Below are positions 59,832 through 64,000 of a DNA stretch of 64,000 bases, piece by piece. The translations under genes and the position numbers were made by a program. The notes below the pieces were generated by a model, which saw only the letters and a list, made by a program, of their open reading frames with translations, was not told the origin of the DNA and made no database searches. How positions within the stretch are numbered: position 1 is the stretch's first letter; each line of letters starts with the position of its first letter. Source of the DNA: Butyrivibrio sp. YAB3001 (GTDB lineage: Bacteria; Bacillota; Clostridia; Lachnospirales; Lachnospiraceae); the NCBI RefSeq assembly GCF_900112195.1, contig NZ_FOKR01000004.1, positions 92,114 to 156,113 of the forward strand, written 5' to 3'.

Positions 59832-59928
59832 TCCCTAACTCTACAAAGCTTTACTTAGGTCGATGTTTCTATCGTACATGTGTGCAACCATAGCAGAGTA
59901 ATTTTATGAAATTTTCTATTCCATAAAA

Positions 59929-59967
59929 AGAAAGTAATGGAACGTGCGGTCCCATTACTTTCTTTTC
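59929..59967 (-). terminator. Terminator of the cellulase operon
   Basis: The minus strand reads GAAAGTAATGG, an 11-base loop, CCATTACTTTC, TTTTT. The perfect 11-bp stem follows the GH5 stop by 18 bases. Confidence 0.92.
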
Positions 59968-59984
59968 TTAGAGGGTAAAATTAT

Positions 59985-61811
59985 TTATTTGTAGTACTCT
60001 GTAACTGTCTCGCCGTTATCACCAAGAGGTACTACATGGTCAAGACCTACAAACTTGCCTGTCTTAGAGTCTGACCAGAGGGTTTTCTTCATCATGTTAT
60101 ACTTAGCATCATCCCAGGTTGCCCAGTCATCCTTAAGAAGTCCACCGGTGTCGCCTGAATTAGGATTGATGCACCAGAAGGTATGATTTATATGATTCTT
60201 TGCGATGAACTCAGACATAATGTTGAGATATTTCTCGTTGTCTCCGCCGTCCATGAATCCGCCCCATTCGCCGATAAGGAGAGGTGCGATATTCTTATCC
60301 TGGAGGTAGAACCAGCTGTCATACCATACATCGTCAAGAAGAGTCTGTTCTGTAAAGTCTTTGTCAAACCAGCTCTGCTTATATACAAGTGGGCCATAGT
60401 CATGAGGTGAGTAAACAAGCTGACTCTGATACTGTCCAAGATCAACAGGATATTTGCCAGCATTTCTAAGGTTGCCGCCCCACCATCCGCCATAGTATTT
60501 AAGTTCATCTTCTGTAGCGTTAGGATTCTGTGTTCCTGAATTATAGTCATAGCCTGCTCTTGGAGTCTCCTCAATACCTTCAACCATTATCAAAAGATTA
60601 GGGTTGACATCAAGGATAGCTTTTCCGCAGCGGCTTGCTGCATACTGCCAGTTGTTCTCATCTGTGGAATCATCCCACTTTGCAGCATTGGAATCTGCCT
60701 GAGAATACTTACCATGAGGCTCATTCTTAAGGTCGCATGCAATGATGGTATCATCGTTTTTATACTCGTTAACAAACCATGTCCAGCCTTCAATCCAATC
60801 CTCTGTGGTAAATCCCTTAGGGCCATACCATACATTGTAATTGTGTCCTGAATTGTTGGCATCTGCGCTATGAAGGTCCATCATGATCTTTATACCGTTT
60901 TCTTTGCAGAGATCAAGGAAAACATCAAAGATTTCTCTTGAATCCATGTCAGAACCATCTGCTCTGACAAGTTCCTTGTTTGCATAAGTATTTACATTGA
61001 CTTTAACCTTTTTGCCTGCTTTCCATTCAAGTAAGAGCTCTGTTGAAATAGGCACTCTTACAAGGTTTATACCGTGGTCTGCCATTCCTTCAACAACACT
61101 CTTCATATTTGCATTCCATAATCCATGGAATACTCTCTCAGAGCAGTTGAAACCAAACCAGTTTGCGCCTGTAAGGTAAACTTCTTTTCCATTCTTATCA
61201 AGAATCCTTGAACCATCAGTGTGAAGCCAGTCATCACCTACTACAGCGTCTGTCTGCGGCCCTGGGTCAGGCTGTGGCTGTGGATCCGGCTGTGGCTTTG
61301 GATCTGGCTGTGGCTCAGGTTGTGGTTCCGGCTCTGGCTGAGGATCTGGCTCAGGTTGTGGTTCTGGGTCAGGCTGTGGCTCTGGTTCCGGCTGTGGCTC
61401 AACAGTAGCTGTTTCGCCTTCTGCCAGGATTTCTACCTTATCGCCCACATGGCTTGAACCCTGAATTCCGAATTCAATCGCATTTCCCGGCTCGATAACT
61501 GAATTCCACTGCATAGGAGTGATTATATAATAGTCACCGTCTTCTACTATATTTACATTCCAGCTTGAATCAATTCCAACGTCATTCTTATTTACTTTTA
61601 ATGACCATGTTTCTGCTTTCTTATCGCCTTTATTCTCTACTTTGATCAGTACCTGATAACCTGAACCCCAGTTATTTATCGTATAACCTGTTTTTAGTTC
61701 ATCAGCAGCACTGGCTTTAAGTGACTGGAAATTAAATCCACCTGCCACTAACATAGCTGATAAAGAACAAAGCAAAGCCTTTTTACATAATGCTCCCTTA
61801 ACTTTATGCAT
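59985..61811 (-). CDS. Secreted GH5 endoglucanase with N-terminal CBM2-type domain
   Basis: 608 residues. A signal peptide (1-35, cut after LKASA) is followed by a cellulose-binding domain of CBM2 type (about 40-130: [33 protein letters not shown]...[16 protein letters not shown]), a Pro/Gln/Glu/Asp linker (about 137-190, [14 protein letters not shown] repeats) and a GH5 catalytic domain (about 195-600). The acid/base is Glu364 in CDLKNEPHG; the nucleophile is Glu515 in LLIGEWGGF. It cleaves internal beta-1,4 bonds of cellulose or related glucans. No dockerin or anchor motif is seen, so it is a free enzyme. It follows the GH9 gene by 27 bases. Confidence 0.95.
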   Translation of the reverse strand: MHKVKGALCKKALLCSLSAMLVAGGFNFQSLKASAADELKTGYTINNWGSGYQVLIKVENKGDKKAETWSLKVNKNDVGIDSSWNVNIVEDGDYYIITPMQWNSVIEPGNAIEFGIQGSSHVGDKVEILAEGETATVEPQPEPEPQPDPEPQPEPDPQPEPEPQPEPQPDPKPQPDPQPQPDPGPQTDAVVGDDWLHTDGSRILDKNGKEVYLTGANWFGFNCSERVFHGLWNANMKSVVEGMADHGINLVRVPISTELLLEWKAGKKVKVNVNTYANKELVRADGSDMDSREIFDVFLDLCKENGIKIMMDLHSADANNSGHNYNVWYGPKGFTTEDWIEGWTWFVNEYKNDDTIIACDLKNEPHGKYSQADSNAAKWDDSTDENNWQYAASRCGKAILDVNPNLLIMVEGIEETPRAGYDYNSGTQNPNATEDELKYYGGWWGGNLRNAGKYPVDLGQYQSQLVYSPHDYGPLVYKQSWFDKDFTEQTLLDDVWYDSWFYLQDKNIAPLLIGEWGGFMDGGDNEKYLNIMSEFIAKNHINHTFWCINPNSGDTGGLLKDDWATWDDAKYNMMKKTLWSDSKTGKFVGLDHVVPLGDNGETVTEYYK

Positions 61812-61838
61812 TAGACATGCTCCTCCAACAAATCTTTT

Positions 61839-64000
61839 TTATTTACCTTCTGCAATCATTTCAACAGTATCTCCAAGATGCTTGGATCCCTGGATACCGA
61901 ATTCTACTGAATTTCCTGGCTCGATTGCTGAATTCCATAACATAGGTGTAATTACATAGTAATTTCCTTCTTCATCAATATTTACATTCCAGCTTGTATC
62001 TATGCTTACATCATCCTTATTAACCTTAAGAGTCCAGGATTCTGCCTTCTTATCTGTGTCGTTCTTAATCTTGATAAGTACCTGGTAACCTGAGCCCCAG
62101 TTATTGATTGTGTATGCAGCTGTAAGATCAGATGAAACAGGCTGTGGTTCAGGATCATCCGGCTGATCAGGCTGGTCTGGATCGTCAGGATTTACTGGCT
62201 GGTCTGGGTCATCTGGATTTACAGGCTGATCTGGATCTTCTGGGTTAACCGGCTGATCTGGGTCATCTGGATTTACAGGCTGATCTGGATCTTCTGGATT
62301 TACAGGAGTATCCGGCTGCTCAGGTTCATCCGGCTCATCTGGTACGTCTGGTGATGGAACTACAATTGTTGAATCTCCAAGAACAAGTTCTGAACCTTCA
62401 AATAACTGCATTCCACTTGGTGTAGACATCTGTGAATTGCTTGTTCCGCCAAGTCCTACAAGGCAAGGGCTCTTTGAATAATCCCACTTACCGGGAGCAG
62501 CTACTCTTACCTGAATCTCGCACTTGCACTCGCTCTGACCGCCAGGATAAATCTCAGCGCCGGCATAGTTAAGGTCGATGTAGTAAATTCCTGCCTGATC
62601 TGATTCTTTAAATTCAGAAATCTTAACAGGATGCTGCATATAAGTTGTAGAAACCTTCATTTCTGATGGGTTATGTCCCTGTGCGATAACGTCGCTAAGA
62701 TCAAAGAACATACGAAGAGTGAGATTATCTGTAACTCTTGCAGGCCATGCAGTGTGGTTTTCAACTACTGCCTTAATCTCTACAAAATTGATCGCATTGT
62801 TCTTATCTTCGCAGTTAATTCCTGCACTTAGAACAAATTCTGCACCGTCAGTCTCTTCGATAGCTGTAGGAGTTGTAACTGAGCCATAGCCATTCTTTTC
62901 ATAGAGATATGCGCAAGCTCCTGTGAAGCCGGCATTGTAATCACAAGCAACTTCGTTTGCCTGATAATCACTGCGAACATCCTTGTAGGCACTGTCGCTT
63001 GCTGCTCCAGGGCCACCTACGATAGCACCAACAAGAGTATGTCTTGAATTTTCAGGTGCTGCATTAAGGTTGTTGGACCAACATCCATGTGCTGCTCTGT
63101 GGTGAGGATTCTTAGGTGACTGTGCATTGTAGCCAACCATATAGTTCTGACCTGAGCTGCCAAGTGTATAGTTGATTGTTCTCTCGATATAAGCATTAGC
63201 ATCAGCTATGTGTGTGCTGTCTGCCTTATCAAGTCCAACATAGATAGTATCAATAAATGCCTGGTTACATGCATAACGCATTGAGCCCCACTCACTTAAG
63301 AATGAAAGTCCGCCAGGTGTGATTGTTATGGAATTGGAACCTTCTTTCTTTCCATTCCAGCAATCAATACTGTTCTCGATTGGTGTATAGTATTTATCTT
63401 TTCCTGTAAGTTCAGCAAGTAACAGGCAAGCGCCAAGATGTGTGTCATCCCATGACATTGTCCATGAGTAAGCAATCTCATCTCCGCCCTGGAACTCAGA
63501 ACCAAAGTTAGTTGCATACTTCTCAGCCTTTGAAAGATAAGTCTCATCACCTGTTGCCTTATATAACCAGCAGCCTGCGAGTGCCAGTTCATCATAGAAT
63601 CCGCTGTATGATGTATAGAATCCGCTTGCAGCTGTGTAGCCGGCGTCACTTAGAGCTCTTTCAGCCATTCCGTACAATGTCTTGGCATGCTCTAAATATG
63701 TTGCGCTTCTTGATGGATCAGAGTCTTTTAATACAAGTGATGCTACTGCTAAAGAAGCTGCTGCCTCACCTGTTACGCATGAGCCGCCATTTGCAGATGT
63801 GTCATCTACCTTAAATGAAGGTCTGTCCATCTTTGTTTCAACAAGTTCCGGTGCGCCCCAGAATCCATGGTCCTTACCGCCATCTCCCACCTGATAGTAG
63901 TAAGTGTTTGAATCCGGATTACATTTAACAAAATAGTCGTTTGCCCACTTAATATTGTGGAGCATCCATTTTGCCTGTCCTGACTTCTGGTAAGCCTGAG
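61839..64000 (-). CDS. GH9 cellulase with CBM3c-like and CBM2-type domains (5' end outside the window)
   Basis: About 720 residues are visible; the frame stays open to the window edge (upstream of the first Met it reads [11 protein letters not shown]), so the N-terminus with signal peptide and the catalytic DAGD is missing. In order: GH9 barrel ([26 protein letters not shown]; His motif [13 protein letters not shown]; acid [22 protein letters not shown]), a CBM3c-like module ([51 protein letters not shown]), a P-D-D-P-D-Q-P-V-N linker of about 70 residues, and a C-terminal CBM2-type domain nearly identical to that of the GH5. The GH9-CBM3c form is typical of processive endoglucanases. Confidence 0.95.
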   Translation of the reverse strand, partial: QAYQKSGQAKWMLHNIKWANDYFVKCNPDSNTYYYQVGDGGKDHGFWGAPELVETKMDRPSFKVDDTSANGGSCVTGEAAASLAVASLVLKDSDPSRSATYLEHAKTLYGMAERALSDAGYTAASGFYTSYSGFYDELALAGCWLYKATGDETYLSKAEKYATNFGSEFQGGDEIAYSWTMSWDDTHLGACLLLAELTGKDKYYTPIENSIDCWNGKKEGSNSITITPGGLSFLSEWGSMRYACNQAFIDTIYVGLDKADSTHIADANAYIERTINYTLGSSGQNYMVGYNAQSPKNPHHRAAHGCWSNNLNAAPENSRHTLVGAIVGGPGAASDSAYKDVRSDYQANEVACDYNAGFTGACAYLYEKNGYGSVTTPTAIEETDGAEFVLSAGINCEDKNNAINFVEIKAVVENHTAWPARVTDNLTLRMFFDLSDVIAQGHNPSEMKVSTTYMQHPVKISEFKESDQAGIYYIDLNYAGAEIYPGGQSECKCEIQVRVAAPGKWDYSKSPCLVGLGGTSNSQMSTPSGMQLFEGSELVLGDSTIVVPSPDVPDEPDEPEQPDTPVNPEDPDQPVNPDDPDQPVNPEDPDQPVNPDDPDQPVNPDDPDQPDQPDDPEPQPVSSDLTAAYTINNWGSGYQVLIKIKNDTDKKAESWTLKVNKDDVSIDTSWNVNIDEEGNYYVITPMLWNSAIEPGNSVEFGIQGSKHLGDTVEMIAEGK
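62157..62312. repeat. 27-bp tandem repeat encoding the GH9 linker
   Basis: Five units of 27 bp encode the nine-residue repeat PDQPVNPDD or PDQPVNPED. The units alternate GATGAC/GAAGAT-type codons. The GH5 gene has a comparable but differently coded repeat at about 61255-61400 ([12 protein letters not shown]). Such repeats can vary in number by slippage. Confidence 0.85.

Noticed and set aside
61208..61457. Plus-strand open frames rich in Ala-Val or Trp-Leu repeats
   Set aside because: They are the antisense of the Pro/Gln/Glu linker repeat of the GH5 gene; no ribosome binding site and the composition follows from the repeat.

Overview
The window looks like a chromosomal segment of a motile, cellulolytic rumen or gut Lachnospiraceae, most likely Butyrivibrio or Pseudobutyrivibrio. 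Four things point there: AT-rich clostridial-type DNA with strong AGGAGG ribosome binding sites; a flagellar locus with two flagellins, two FlgK paralogues and FliW-CsrA; secreted GH5 and GH9 cellulases that carry CBM2-type domains joined by Pro-rich linkers and have no dockerin; and a complete clostridial fab-acc operon with a FabK-type enoyl reductase. The genus is inferred from protein style and gene order, not from a marker gene.

Layout. 1-15.7 kb (almost all minus strand): late flagellar genes, namely two flagellins (one cut by the window edge), a FliT-like protein, fliS, fliD, flaG, a CgeB-like glycosyltransferase, csrA, fliW, flgL, two flgK, flgN, flgM and an EF-hand protein. Sigma-28 promoters of the form TAAA-N15-xCCGATAx can be read in front of both flagellins, flaG and flgM. 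Both flagellin leaders carry a small hairpin presenting GGA in its loop plus a GGA at the Shine-Dalgarno, the layout expected for CsrA repression. 15.8-26.4 kb: thymidine kinase, a CIRCE-controlled small heat-shock protein, a solitary HicB-like protein overlapping a GT39-like membrane protein, a CvpA-like/DUF5711-like pair, galactose mutarotase, the coupled dnaX-ybaB-recR operon, a phosphofructokinase and tRNA-Ser(CGA). 26.4-33.7 kb: a sensor-less chemoreceptor and a five-gene cassette (PLP decarboxylase, carrier protein, adenylating ligase, MBOAT, SGNH protein) that looks like a dlt operon with a decarboxylase added. 33.7-38.5 kb: branched-chain amino acid ABC transporter livK-H-M-G-F. 38.8-44.8 kb: small unknown proteins, a membrane-fused spermidine-synthase-like protein, a divergent CDF-like protein, a receiver-SARP regulator with an unknown partner, and a TetR regulator. 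44.8-48.1 kb: stand-alone condensation-domain protein, carrier protein and AMP ligase. 48.4-58.7 kb: fatty-acid synthesis operon (acp, fabK, fabD, fabG, fabF, accB, fabZ, accC, accD, accA, acyl-CoA synthetase), with a divergent MerR-family gene at its head. 59.9-64 kb: GH5 and GH9 cellulases, the GH9 running off the window.

Most notable. (1) The fab operon promoter has a 19-bp spacer holding a perfect CTTGGGGG/CCCCCAAG dyad, the architecture of MerR-activated promoters, next to a MerR gene. (2) A family of about 165-180 bp hairpin-forming intergenic elements occurs at 57.0 and 59.7 kb, with a half copy at 40.0 kb; the two full copies show a compensatory base change in the stem. (3) A dlt-like cassette includes a type III PLP decarboxylase. 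(4) A mini NRPS-like set (C, carrier, ligase, TetR) lies directly beyond the fab operon. (5) Sigma-28 and CsrA signals form a readable late-flagellar regulon.
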